Shown here one piece after another: positions 1-10,057 of a DNA stretch of 64,000 bases (position 1 is its first letter; each line of letters opens with the position of its first letter). The DNA is from Alphaproteobacteria bacterium (GTDB taxonomy: Bacteria > Pseudomonadota > Alphaproteobacteria > Rhizobiales > Beijerinckiaceae): the NCBI GenBank assembly GCA_016869555.1, contig VGDY01000002.1, forward strand, positions 1 through 64,000, read 5' to 3'. The translations under genes and the position numbers were made by a program. The notes beneath the pieces were generated by a model, which made no database searches, was not told where the DNA came from, and worked only from the letters and a program-made list of their open reading frames with translations.

Positions 1-37
1 TGCAGCTCTGGTCGGGCTTCGCCCTCCCGACGCCGCA

Positions 38-2986
38 TCAAAATCGCAAGGCCCCGCATTCAGAATAACCCGGCAGGAATCCACTTAACTTCCACGGGGC
101 GCTGTTCAAACAACCGGGACCAGCTCTCGCCCCCAGACGGCGCGCGCGGGCCGAGGCGACATGCACCGCGGTGACTCGATTGAGATGCGACACCATGATG
201 ATGCCGTTTTGCACGGCTACGCCAAACAGCGCTAGGAACCCCACGCCGGTCGCCACATTCAGCGTCTCTCGCGTCATGATCAGCAGGATCAGCCCGCCCA
301 ACGCCGACAGCGGCACCACCCCCAGGATCAGCAGCGCGTTTCGCAACTTGGCGAAGCCAATGTAAAGGATCAGCAGCATCAGCAGGAGCACGACGCCGAT
401 GATGATCGTCAGCCGCGCCTGGGCGCGTTGCTGATTTTCGAATTTTCCGCTCCAGACGACGCTGTTCGCCTGCTTGTCGTATGAAACGGTGTCGGCGACA
501 ATTTTTTGCGCCTCCGCGAGATAGGAGCTGAGATCACGGTCGGCATAGTCGAGACGAATGGTCAGCACCCGTTTTGTCTTCTCATGTGAGATGGCGCTTT
601 CGCCGTTCTGCAGCGTGATTTTCGATATAGCCGACAAGGGAATCTGCGCGCCCGAGGAGGATTTCACCAGAAGATCGCTGAGCTCCTCCGGACTGTTGCG
701 CGACTGAAGAGGAAAGCGCACCGTCATATCGTAGCTGCGATCGTTGACGTAGATTTGCCCGATCGAGGCGCCGCCAACGCCGATCTGGATCATATTCGAA
801 ACGTCGGCGACGTTTATGCCGTAACGCGCCGCCGCGGCGCGATCGATATGAAAGGCAATTTGCGGAATTGGCGGCTCCTGGACAATCGACGTTTGGGTCG
901 TGCCCGGCACCGTCTTCAGCGCGGCGACGATCTCGTTTCCGATGCGGCGCGTCTCCTTGAGGTCTTCGCCGAAGACTTTAACCACCATGGCGCTGTGCGC
1001 GCCGCTGACGAGGTCGTTGACGTTGTCGATGATCGGCTGACTCACGCCGACATCCATCCCCGGAATCTGACTGAGTCGCTTTGTCAGTTTGGCGATGAAC
1101 TGTTCCTTCGTCTCGCGGTCGGGCCATGAATCATAGGGGTTCAACCCAACCGGCGCTTCGATATGACTCGTCGTCCAAGGATCCGTGCGATCGTCGTTTC
1201 GCCCGATCTGCGTGATGACGTAAGAGACCTCCGGGAACTCCATCACGGCATGACGCAGATCGCTCGCCATGTCTGACGCTTTTTCGAAGGATATGCCGCT
1301 CGGCATCTGCACCTGGAGCCAAAGCGAGCCCTCGTCGAGATTGGGCAGAAAGTCGCGTCCAACCGCGCTGCCGGCCATGACCACGCCCCAGACCGCGAGC
1401 GCCGTCGTGACATAGATGATCGATGGGCGCTGAATGCACTGAAAGAGGAGCTCCTTGTATCGCCGTTCCATCCATTCGAGCACGCGATTGTGAAAGGGCT
1501 TCGACGGATAGCGCAGCGCCATATAGGCGAGCCCGGGAACCAGCAGCAATGTGCATAAAAGAGCGCCGATCAGCGCATAGGCGATCGTATAGGCGACGGG
1601 CGCGAAGAGTCTCGCCTCGACGCGCTCCAGGCCGAGGAGCGGCACGTAGCTGGCGATGATGATCACAGTTGCAAAAAAAATCGGCCGCACCACTTGGCCG
1701 ACGACGAATTGAACGTCGACGACCCGAAGCTCGCGGTCGGGATTGTGCTCTCGCAATCTTAGAATCGACTCCGTCACGATGATCGCGCCATCGACGATAA
1801 TGCCGAAATCGATCGAGCCGAGGGACAAGAGATTCGCCGGCAACCTGGTGAGATTCATCAGGATAAAGGCGAAGGCCAGAGACAGCGGAATCGTCGCCGC
1901 GACGACGAGCGAGCTGCGCGGGCTTCCGAGAAACAGCATCAGCACGACGACGACCAGGACAATGCCCTCGGTCACCGTATGCGCGACCTTCGAGACGGTG
2001 AGCTGCACCAGCTCGTTGCGGTCCATATAGGGGACGATCCTGACTTCCTGTCGCGCGAGCTGGAGATTCAGTTCATCGATTCTATCGTGCACCGCCTTCA
2101 AAACGACCGTGGCGTTCTCGCCTTTCAGCATCTGCACCACGCCCTGAATGGCGTTCGAGTTGTAATCCTTGCCGAGCATGCCTTCGCGCTCTTGCGCGCT
2201 GTAGCGGGGCGTCCCGACGTCCTTGGTCAGCACCGGCACGCCGCCGTGCTCGGCGATGACGATATTGCCGAGATCCTCCTTTGTGCGCACAAGACCGATG
2301 CTGCGAATGACGTAGGACTGTTCGCCGCGCGTGATGCGGCTGCCGCCGGCGCTGGCGCTGTTGGCGACGATGGAATTGGTGACGTCCGTCAATCCGAGCC
2401 CATAGCGCTGCATCGCGACCGGATCGAGCTGGAGCTGAAACTGACGGGTGACGCCGCCGAAATTGGCGACGCTTGCGACGCCGGCGACCTGGTTGAGCGC
2501 CGGGATGACGATCCAGCGCTGGATTTCCGAAAGGTCTTCGATATTTTTCGCGTCGGACTCCAATGTGTATCTGAGGATTTCGCCGGTCGGGCCGGTCAGC
2601 GGACCCAGCGCAGGCTGAATATTGGCGGGAAGCGAAACTTGCGCGATGCGCTCCAGCACGCGCTGGCGCGCCCAATAGTCCTCGACGCCGTCCTTGAACA
2701 CCATGGTGATGAGCGACAGCGCGAAGGTGCTTGTCGAGCGTATCGTCAGCAGGCCCGGCGTGCTCGCCAATACGCGCTCCAAGGGCACGGTGATTTGCTG
2801 TTCCACCTCCTCTGCGGCGAGGCCTATGGCCTTGGTCGTTACGATCACCGTCACGTCGCCGATTTCGGGATAGGCTTCGATCTTGAGCTGCGTCCATGAG
2901 TAAACGCCGAAGGCGAAAAGAATCGCCGTCGCCAATATCACCCCGTAGCGATGCTTGAGGCAAAACTCGACGATGCGCTCAATCAT
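38..2986 (-). CDS. Heavy-metal/cation efflux RND transporter permease (CzcA-like), apparently C-terminally truncated
   Basis: Translation starts MIERIVEFCLKHRYGVILATAILFAFGVYSW and keeps RND motifs to GVAVQNGIIMVSHLNR; after that the residues (VTAVHVASARARRLGARAG...) do not resemble RND C-termini. Confidence 0.85.
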   Translation of the reverse strand: MIERIVEFCLKHRYGVILATAILFAFGVYSWTQLKIEAYPEIGDVTVIVTTKAIGLAAEEVEQQITVPLERVLASTPGLLTIRSTSTFALSLITMVFKDGVEDYWARQRVLERIAQVSLPANIQPALGPLTGPTGEILRYTLESDAKNIEDLSEIQRWIVIPALNQVAGVASVANFGGVTRQFQLQLDPVAMQRYGLGLTDVTNSIVANSASAGGSRITRGEQSYVIRSIGLVRTKEDLGNIVIAEHGGVPVLTKDVGTPRYSAQEREGMLGKDYNSNAIQGVVQMLKGENATVVLKAVHDRIDELNLQLARQEVRIVPYMDRNELVQLTVSKVAHTVTEGIVLVVVVLMLFLGSPRSSLVVAATIPLSLAFAFILMNLTRLPANLLSLGSIDFGIIVDGAIIVTESILRLREHNPDRELRVVDVQFVVGQVVRPIFFATVIIIASYVPLLGLERVEARLFAPVAYTIAYALIGALLCTLLLVPGLAYMALRYPSKPFHNRVLEWMERRYKELLFQCIQRPSIIYVTTALAVWGVVMAGSAVGRDFLPNLDEGSLWLQVQMPSGISFEKASDMASDLRHAVMEFPEVSYVITQIGRNDDRTDPWTTSHIEAPVGLNPYDSWPDRETKEQFIAKLTKRLSQIPGMDVGVSQPIIDNVNDLVSGAHSAMVVKVFGEDLKETRRIGNEIVAALKTVPGTTQTSIVQEPPIPQIAFHIDRAAAARYGINVADVSNMIQIGVGGASIGQIYVNDRSYDMTVRFPLQSRNSPEELSDLLVKSSSGAQIPLSAISKITLQNGESAISHEKTKRVLTIRLDYADRDLSSYLAEAQKIVADTVSYDKQANSVVWSGKFENQQRAQARLTIIIGVVLLLMLLILYIGFAKLRNALLILGVVPLSALGGLILLIMTRETLNVATGVGFLALFGVAVQNGIIMVSHLNRVTAVHVASARARRLGARAGPGCLNSAPWKLSGFLPGYSECGALRF

Positions 2987-4187
2987 TCAGGAGCACCCCG
3001 CCGCGTATGACGATGCGCTGGCCGGCGCTTAGTCCCGCGACGACGGTCACGCCATCGATGTCGGTTTCAGGCTGTACCGGTCGCCGCTCGAACGTCCAGG
3101 GCGCGACTTCGATGAAGACGTTCGACGTGTCGTTGACCATCATCAGCGCCGACGCCGGGACCACGACGCGCGGCGTCGGCGGCGAAAAAAAGCGCACGGT
3201 CGCGAACATGTTCAGCTTGAATATGCCGTTGGGATTGCTAAAAGCGATGCGAACTTTGTTGCGGCGCGTATCCGCTTCGAGCAATTGGCTGATGATTTCG
3301 ACCTTGCCGGGAAAAACTTCGCGCGGGTAGGCGACCAGCGAAACCTCGACGCGCTCGCCCTTTTGCACAAAGGAAAGATCCTTCTCCTGCACGCTCGCCG
3401 TAACCCACACGCGATCGAGGTTGGAGATGGTCATCATCGGCGAGGTCGTATTGTCGATGAAATCGCCCGGCGCGGTGTCGAGCGCGGTGATGGTGCCGTC
3501 GATCGGCGCATTAAGGGTGATCTTGCGCTGGCCGGTGACCTTGCTGTTGTCGCCGATCACGTCGAGCCGCGCTTCGGCGCGCTTCAGTTCCGACGTCGCC
3601 TGGAGATAGTCGTTTTGCGCTTGCTCAAGCTCCCTGAGCGCAAGGCCGCCCGCCTTGTTCAATCCGGTGGCCCGATCCAGGGCGCTCTTGGTCAGCTTTG
3701 CCGAGGCGCGGGCTTTTTCCGCGTCGGCCACGGCCTGCGCCAGATCGCCCGAATCGATGGTCGCCAGGGGCTGGCCCTTCTTGACGTTGTCGCCGAGCTC
3801 GACCTCGAGTTCGCTGACGCGTCCGTTGACCGGCGCCAGTATTCTTACCGTCCGGGCCGGATCGGCTTCGACCGCTCCCGGCACGACGCGGCTGAGGCTG
3901 ATATCGCGGCTTTCGACCGGTGCGACGGCGATATGGGCGCGATAGGGCGAACCCTCGGGAATGAATACCGCCTTTCCCTTGCGCACAAGCGGGGGGACGC
4001 GCCGGTGATCCGACGGCCTGCCCATTTCATCGCGAGAGACGCCTGCTGCCCGTCCGGCGCGATAAAATAGGGCGCCCGTCAGGGCCAGCGCGCCAATCGC
4101 AGCAGTCGCGATGAGCAATTGGCGTCGGCTCAAGGAAATATGGCTTGCGAAACTCAACGCCTGTTTCACTTCCAGATTGCCGTCCAA
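2979..4187 (-). CDS. RND efflux periplasmic adaptor subunit (CzcB/HlyD-like)
   Basis: Membrane-fusion protein features (VNGRVSELEVELGDNVKKGQPLATIDSGDL; APIDGTITALDTAPGDFID); overlaps the RND pump start. Confidence 0.88.
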   Translation of the reverse strand: MDGNLEVKQALSFASHISLSRRQLLIATAAIGALALTGALFYRAGRAAGVSRDEMGRPSDHRRVPPLVRKGKAVFIPEGSPYRAHIAVAPVESRDISLSRVVPGAVEADPARTVRILAPVNGRVSELEVELGDNVKKGQPLATIDSGDLAQAVADAEKARASAKLTKSALDRATGLNKAGGLALRELEQAQNDYLQATSELKRAEARLDVIGDNSKVTGQRKITLNAPIDGTITALDTAPGDFIDNTTSPMMTISNLDRVWVTASVQEKDLSFVQKGERVEVSLVAYPREVFPGKVEIISQLLEADTRRNKVRIAFSNPNGIFKLNMFATVRFFSPPTPRVVVPASALMMVNDTSNVFIEVAPWTFERRPVQPETDIDGVTVVAGLSAGQRIVIRGGVLLND

Positions 4188-4454
4188 CCGACCGATTCCA
4201 GATGCAAGCTTTCTGTCACAAGCGACATAACTTGATCAACACAATACTCTAAGCGAGTCGAACCACGACTTTATTATGACAGTCAGCGCGCGCAATCAGC
4301 TTTGACTCGAACGATTTGTTTCTCAATTGTTGCTATGCGCACAGGTCGCTCCGTTAAAAATCGACCGCTGGCGCCAATACTTCAACGCAGCGGCTGGAGC
4401 CATGGCGAACCCGCCATTCGCCAAGCGGGTCGTCGAGCGAATTCAGCTCCGCAG

Positions 4455-5021
4455 CTACGCCGTCGCGACAGGCACGTCATGCGCATGCACATCGCGGCCC
4501 GAATGCTGGGCGAGAATGCGCATCGCCTTTTCTTCCTGCGCTGAATCTCGCGCGCGCACCCAGAGCAGCAGACCGCCATGGTCCAGTTGCTCCTGGAGAT
4601 GTTTTGCGTGACGCTCCTCCATAAATTCGCCGAGCACGGAGCCGATCAGCCCGCCGACTTCGGCGCCGACGACGCCGCTCACGAGAAGCATCGCGAGCGC
4701 TCCGCCTGACGCGAGCGCCGCTCCCGCCGCCAGCGTCGCGCCCACATAAACGAGCGCGCCAACGAGCGCGCCATCTTTGACGCCCCGAGCTTCTCTGGGC
4801 ACATAGGCGACTCGCGGCGCCTGGTCGTCGTCTTCGACGTCTTCGACCTTCTCGTATTTGTGGCCAAGCTTGGCGACGACGGCTTCTTCGCCCGCGAGCA
4901 GGCTGATGTCGCCGAGATCGAATCCTGATTTCAGCAATTCGTTCACTGCGCTTTCAAGCGCATAGCCGTCTGAGAAAACGCCGACCACCTCTCGCCCTCG
5001 CCGCCCGTCCGCACCGCTCAT
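4455..5021 (-). CDS. Glycine-rich membrane-associated general-stress-like protein (YflT/GsiB-17M-like N-terminus)
   Basis: MSGADGRRGREVVGVFSDGYALESAVNELLKSGFDLGDISLLAG... followed by a Gly/Ala-rich hydrophobic stretch; internal ATG chosen within ORF 4455..5255. Confidence 0.5.
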   Translation of the reverse strand: MSGADGRRGREVVGVFSDGYALESAVNELLKSGFDLGDISLLAGEEAVVAKLGHKYEKVEDVEDDDQAPRVAYVPREARGVKDGALVGALVYVGATLAAGAALASGGALAMLLVSGVVGAEVGGLIGSVLGEFMEERHAKHLQEQLDHGGLLLWVRARDSAQEEKAMRILAQHSGRDVHAHDVPVATA

Positions 5022-5160
5022 GCCGCCCTCCCTACCCCCGCGATCGCCTCGATTCGCGCCAAAGCTCTCCGCCGCATCGGGGCTGTTCGTGGCAGAGTGC
5101 TGCCGAAGGACGGCCTTGGCAAGAGCCGCATTGACGCTGGCAAGCGAAGCTCGGGATAGG

Positions 5161-6066
5161 CTAGGCGGATGAGGCGCCGGCCGAGGTCGCCAATAGGCAG
5201 AGATATTCCCACGCCATCGTCGCGCCGGCGAGCGCGGTGATTTCGGAGACGTCATAGGCGGGGGCGACTTCGACGACGTCCATGCCGACGAAGTTCAGAC
5301 CCGCAAGCTTGCGGATGATCGACTGCGCCTGCCAGGTGGCGAGGCCGCCGACTTCCGGCGTCCCCGTTCCGGGGGCGAAAGCCGGATCAAGGGCATCGAC
5401 GTCGAAGGTTAAATAGACCGGCGCGTCGCCGACGCATTCGACGATCATCGAGGCGATGGCCGCAGGACCGATTTCATGCGCCTCCTGCGCTGCGACGATC
5501 GTGACGCCTTGCGCCAGCGTCCAGTCGTAGACCTCGCGCTGCACGGGCGAGCGGATGCCGATCTGAATCATCCGGCGCGCATCGACGACGCCTTCGTTGA
5601 TCGCGTGATAGAACATCGAGCCATGCGCATAAGGCTGACCGAAATTATCCGGCCATGTGTCGACATGCGCGTCGAAATGGATCAGCGCCAGCGGCCCGCG
5701 GCTTTTTGCGCAGGCGCGCAGCAGCGGCAGCGTAACGCCATGATCGCCGCCAAGCGCGACGAGATGCGCGTAGTTTGACGCCTGCGCCTCGATGAGCTTC
5801 AGACTTGCGGCGATATCGCCCAGAGCGATGGCGAAATCGCCGACGTCGGCGAGCGGAAAATCGACTGGCGACATCCAGTGTAAGGGATGTGCGCCGTCGA
5901 TCAGCATTCGGCTGGCGTGACGAATCGCCTGCGGCCCAAAGCGCGCGCCGCTGCGATTGGTCGTGCCGATGTCGAAGGGGACGCCGGCGACGACGACCGC
6001 CGCATCGGCGCGCGCTTCGACGCCGAGGAACGTCGGTCTCGCGGCGAATGTCGGCGTATCGCTCAT
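5161..6066 (-). CDS. speB: Agmatinase (ureohydrolase family)
   Basis: Ureohydrolase motifs LGGDHGVTLP, HFDAHVDTW, FDVDALDPAFAPGTGTPEVGG. Confidence 0.9.
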   Translation of the reverse strand: MSDTPTFAARPTFLGVEARADAAVVVAGVPFDIGTTNRSGARFGPQAIRHASRMLIDGAHPLHWMSPVDFPLADVGDFAIALGDIAASLKLIEAQASNYAHLVALGGDHGVTLPLLRACAKSRGPLALIHFDAHVDTWPDNFGQPYAHGSMFYHAINEGVVDARRMIQIGIRSPVQREVYDWTLAQGVTIVAAQEAHEIGPAAIASMIVECVGDAPVYLTFDVDALDPAFAPGTGTPEVGGLATWQAQSIIRKLAGLNFVGMDVVEVAPAYDVSEITALAGATMAWEYLCLLATSAGASSA

Positions 6067-6632
6067 GCCGTACCGTCCAGTTTGACGAAGCGGAACACCG
6101 CCGCGGCGATGGCGCAAGTCCACCCGCCGCCCGGCGCGCCTTGCGCCGCCGCCGTCAGCGACAGGCTTTCGACGATCAGTTCGCTCGTTTCATAAAGCTT
6201 CTTGCGCTCATTCCAGGCGGCGTCAGGATCGAATTCGATTCCGAGCGTTGACGCAAGCATCGTCGCGGCGAGATCTTCGGCGTAATCTCCGCTCTCGCGT
6301 TCCGTCACGCCATAGCCGTGATGTTCCGAAATATAGCCATAGAGCGTCGGCTCGCTCGGCCGCGCCAGGCCGATGCTCGCCGCGATGCGCCGTCCTGGTT
6401 CGTCGGTCTCGGCGCGCGCCAGCACGGTGAAAGTGATTTCGCCGGGCTGAAGCGTCGCGACCCCTTTCTCAACCGGCACGAGGTCGCACCCAGCCGGCAG
6501 AATCGACGAAACCGCCACGAGATTTTGCTGTTCGATGTCCGCATCGCGCAGCGCATATTCGAACGCTGTGAGACGATGACGATGCGCGCCGACGCCGCGC
6601 GTCAGGAAGACGCATTGTGGTATGGGAAACAT
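6063..6632 (-). CDS. Pyruvoyl-dependent arginine decarboxylase
   Basis: VSSILPAGC self-cleavage region, GVGAHRHRLTAFEYALRDADI, YGYISEHHGYG; 4-nt ATGA overlap with agmatinase. Confidence 0.87.
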   Translation of the reverse strand: MFPIPQCVFLTRGVGAHRHRLTAFEYALRDADIEQQNLVAVSSILPAGCDLVPVEKGVATLQPGEITFTVLARAETDEPGRRIAASIGLARPSEPTLYGYISEHHGYGVTERESGDYAEDLAATMLASTLGIEFDPDAAWNERKKLYETSELIVESLSLTAAAQGAPGGGWTCAIAAAVFRFVKLDGTA

Positions 6633-6795
6633 CGCGCGCGCTCCATAGCGAAAGGAAGGCCACCGCCTCAATTAGAACGAGAAGACCGCTTTGCCATAAG
6701 CATGTATGCAAGATACGTCTATGGCCTCGCGCACGCGAACCGGCTAGCATCATGTGAACTGCGGCCCGTTACCCTTGGCAAGATATCTCTGCGAC

Positions 6796-7842
6796 ATGAA
6801 AATTTTGCTGCTCGGCGGCTCCAACGCCGGAATCAGAGATGGATGGGCCTTCCAGTTTCAGCGGCAGGCTTCGGCGCACGAAGTCGAGAATCGATTTCTC
6901 GGCGCGGTTGGATCGCTCTACGGCTTGATGGCGCTGTTGAGGATGGAGCGCGAGGGTGCGGCGCCTCCGGAGGTCGTCATATTCGAATATTGCTTGAACG
7001 ACATTCTGCTATTCGCGGCCAACTGCCTGCGCCAAAAGCTCGTCGCCGATACGCTGGAGGGTGTCGCGGCCTGCTGCGCGCGGCGAGGAATCCGGCTGAT
7101 GTTTCTGTGCCTCGACCCGTGCCAAACGACGTCCAAAGAGCTGCGCGGCGCAAGGCGGCGCGCGCGCCGGCTCTATACGGAAGCGGCGGCGCGTTATGCG
7201 ACGCCCGCCATCTGGCTTGAAGACATTTTTCCCGGCGGACCGACGGCGGCGCATTATCAGGATCAAAATCACCTGACGGTCGAGGCCTCGGCGGCGGTGG
7301 CCGCCGCGACGTTAAGCAAATTGGGCGACGCCCGAGTTCCCAAGGCGCATGACGCGGAAATCCGCTTCGACTATGTCGACGCGACGCGCGCGCAGGCGAG
7401 CGGCGCATGCGAGCGGCGTCACATTCAATCAAAGGTTTTCGAAGGCGCGTTCATCCGCCTGAAGCGACCGAGCGAAAGCCATTGGCCCGGAAGCGGCCGA
7501 CTCGTCGCGTTGATGCTGCGCTCCGACGAGACCAGCGGAGAATATCTCATCCGCGCGCCGCGGTGCGCCCGTCGCAAGAATCCGCGCTCGAAAATGCAGG
7601 AAATCGTCGCCAATCTCATGCTGCTGCATTATGTGTCGGGCACGATCGCCACGAACCGCGGCGTCGCCATCGCCATGCCCGACGATGAAGCGGCGCTCAG
7701 ACGCGCTCCCGAGAATGCGACGCTCCTCGCTACGCCGCCGACAGCGCCTTTCCTGGATCAGACCCTCGATATTCACGCCGTGATTTTCTGGCGGCCGCGA
7801 TCAATCGCCAAACGCATCGCGGCGATGTTGCGGCGCCGGTGA
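6796..7842 (+). CDS. SGNH/GDSL-hydrolase-like protein of unknown function
   Basis: MKILLLGGSNAGIRDGWAFQFQ start, EYCLNDILLF block, DQNHLT C-terminal block resembling the SGNH D-x-x-H. Confidence 0.55.
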   Translation: MKILLLGGSNAGIRDGWAFQFQRQASAHEVENRFLGAVGSLYGLMALLRMEREGAAPPEVVIFEYCLNDILLFAANCLRQKLVADTLEGVAACCARRGIRLMFLCLDPCQTTSKELRGARRRARRLYTEAAARYATPAIWLEDIFPGGPTAAHYQDQNHLTVEASAAVAAATLSKLGDARVPKAHDAEIRFDYVDATRAQASGACERRHIQSKVFEGAFIRLKRPSESHWPGSGRLVALMLRSDETSGEYLIRAPRCARRKNPRSKMQEIVANLMLLHYVSGTIATNRGVAIAMPDDEAALRRAPENATLLATPPTAPFLDQTLDIHAVIFWRPRSIAKRIAAMLRRR

Positions 7843-7858
7843 GCCGTCGCACGCCGCG

Positions 7859-8716
7859 CTATTTCTTGCACGCCGGCGTCGGCTGCAGGACGAGATCGGT
7901 CATATCGCCCCGCAAGACGAAGTCGCCATAGTCGAGTTTCAATGCGCGCGAGACGCCGTTTTCATAAAGGTCGAAAGACAGCACGTAAATCGGCTGGCCA
8001 TCCTTCTTGCCGAGGTCGAAATAGGAAATAGCCACCGGCCAGCGGCGCAAATCCTTGAGTTCGTTGACGCGCGCGGCCTTTTCCTGTGGCGGCTCGATCG
8101 CCGGTTTGCCGATCACCGTCAAAGTGTCGAAAGCCTTTTCGCCGTCTCCCGTGCCGTCGAAGACCCGTGCTTCAAGCAGATGTTCGCCGGCCATGGCCGT
8201 CACGACGATTTTGCGCAAGTGTTCGGTCGGAAAAAGCATCGGACCGGCGAGGTCCACGCGCGCGCGTTTGGGCTTGGAGAGATCGACGGAAAGCCGGGCG
8301 TCGCTCGCCTTCTTGGCTTTACCGTCGACTTCCTCGGCCCGCGAATTGTCGACCTTTGTTTCCACCTTGAATCGGAAATCGGCGCCGTCGCCGCCCTCGA
8401 AAGTCGCCGAGCGCATGTCGGAAAGCTTCGCCGCCCCCTCCGAGGGCTGCAGTTCGGTAATCTGGCGAAAATTCTGCACATAGCCTTCGCAGGCCGAACC
8501 CGCGAAATCAAAGGCGATACGGCCGCGCGCCTGGGCCGGCGCCTTGGCGCCGCTCGTCTTCAAGAGGCTCAGCTCATAGACCGCGCGATGGTTGGCGAGC
8601 GCAACGGCGCGCTCCGCCAACGCCTCGCCAAGCGGCGTTCCTACGCTGATCGCAACGGCCAGCGCGCGTAACCAAATCATCGGACCTCTTTTCAGTGGCG
8701 GCGTATTCGACGCCAT
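7859..8716 (-). CDS. DUF1849 / EipB-like cell-envelope integrity protein
   Basis: ANHRAVYELSLLKTSGAKAPAQARGRIAFDFAGSACEGYVQNFRQITEL pattern typical of the EipB family; signal-like N-terminus. Confidence 0.75.
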   Translation of the reverse strand: MASNTPPLKRGPMIWLRALAVAISVGTPLGEALAERAVALANHRAVYELSLLKTSGAKAPAQARGRIAFDFAGSACEGYVQNFRQITELQPSEGAAKLSDMRSATFEGGDGADFRFKVETKVDNSRAEEVDGKAKKASDARLSVDLSKPKRARVDLAGPMLFPTEHLRKIVVTAMAGEHLLEARVFDGTGDGEKAFDTLTVIGKPAIEPPQEKAARVNELKDLRRWPVAISYFDLGKKDGQPIYVLSFDLYENGVSRALKLDYGDFVLRGDMTDLVLQPTPACKK

Positions 8717-8788
8717 TGCGCCGCATGAAGTAGGAAACTAGGGTCGCGCTTCCCTGGGAGCAACGACTTTTTCCTTTTAAGAGGCGCC

Positions 8789-9268
8789 ATGACCGCATCG
8801 TCCGATACGCCGCTTGCGCGGCTGAAAGAACTGGGACTGAGCCTCCCCAAGGCGGCCGCGCCGGTCGCCAATTATGTTCCTTTCGTGCGCGCGGGCGCTT
8901 TGCTGTTCATATCGGGACAGCTGCCGCTCGGCGCCAATGGCGTCGACCCGGCGCATCAAGGCAAACTCGGCGCCGGCGTTTCGCTCGAAGACGGGCAGTC
9001 CGCGGCGCGTCAGGCGGCGCTCAACGTCCTCGCCCAAGCCAATGCCGCCGCCGGCGATCTCTCCAAGCTACGCGCGATCCGGCTTGGCGGCTATGTCAAT
9101 AGCGCGCCGGATTTCGCCGCGCTGCCGCAAGTCGTCAACGGCGCTTCCGATCTCATCGCTACGGTGCTCGGCGAGAACGGCAAACATGCGCGCTTTGCCG
9201 TCGGCGTTGCGCAATTGCCGCTCGACGCCGCCGTTGAAGTCGAGGGAATTTTCGAGATTCTGCCGTGA
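8789..9268 (+). CDS. RidA family protein (YjgF/YER057c/UK114)
   Basis: [38 protein letters not shown] motifs. Confidence 0.88.
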   Translation: MTASSDTPLARLKELGLSLPKAAAPVANYVPFVRAGALLFISGQLPLGANGVDPAHQGKLGAGVSLEDGQSAARQAALNVLAQANAAAGDLSKLRAIRLGGYVNSAPDFAALPQVVNGASDLIATVLGENGKHARFAVGVAQLPLDAAVEVEGIFEILP

Positions 9269-10032
9269 CCAGGCCCGATCTTTCATGGCTGACGGCGCGC
9301 CCGATCGCGCATCGCGGCCTGCATGACGCCGCCAAGGGCGTGATTGAAAATTCGATATCGGCGGCGCGCGCGGCGATCGCGGGCGGATTTAGCGTTGAAT
9401 GCGACGTGCAGCTATCGGCCGACAGCGACCTTGTCGTTTTTCACGACGACACGCTCGAGCGCCTGACCGACGGCGCCGGCGCGGTCGCGGCGCAGAGAAC
9501 GGACCGGCTGAAACGTCTGCGCCTGCGCGGCGGCAGCGACGCCATTCCCACGTTTTCGGAATTTCTCGCGGCGATCGGCGGACGAACCCCGATCGTCGTC
9601 GAAATCAAGAGCGCCTTTAGCGGCGACACGACCGCCGCGCAGCGCGTCGCGCAGGCGTTGGCGCGATATGACGGGCCCGTCGCGGTAGAAAGCTTCGATC
9701 CTGATCAAATCGCTTTTCTTCGCGCCCGCGCCGCGGCGCTGGGGATTGCGCATCGGCCGCTCGGCATCGTCGGCGAAGCGCAGTACAGCGAGGCGGACTG
9801 GCCGCAATTGTCGGCGGCGCAGCGCGCTGAGCTCACGCATTTCCTGCACTACAAGCGTACGCTGCCGGATTTCCTGTCATGGAACATGCGCGATCTGCCG
9901 CATGCGATTCCGCTGCTGCTGCGCGACGCGCTCAGGATTCCGGTAACCGCCTGGACGGTGCGCTCGCGGGAAATGGCGGCGCGGACGAGAGAATGGACCG
10001 ACCAGATCGTCTTTGAAGGCTTTGCGCCATAG
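9265..10032 (+). CDS. Glycerophosphodiester phosphodiesterase
   Basis: [45 protein letters not shown]; overlaps the RidA stop. Confidence 0.9.
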   Translation: MTRPDLSWLTARPIAHRGLHDAAKGVIENSISAARAAIAGGFSVECDVQLSADSDLVVFHDDTLERLTDGAGAVAAQRTDRLKRLRLRGGSDAIPTFSEFLAAIGGRTPIVVEIKSAFSGDTTAAQRVAQALARYDGPVAVESFDPDQIAFLRARAAALGIAHRPLGIVGEAQYSEADWPQLSAAQRAELTHFLHYKRTLPDFLSWNMRDLPHAIPLLLRDALRIPVTAWTVRSREMAARTREWTDQIVFEGFAP

Positions 10033-10057
10033 CGCGCCGCGATACGCAAAAGACGCG

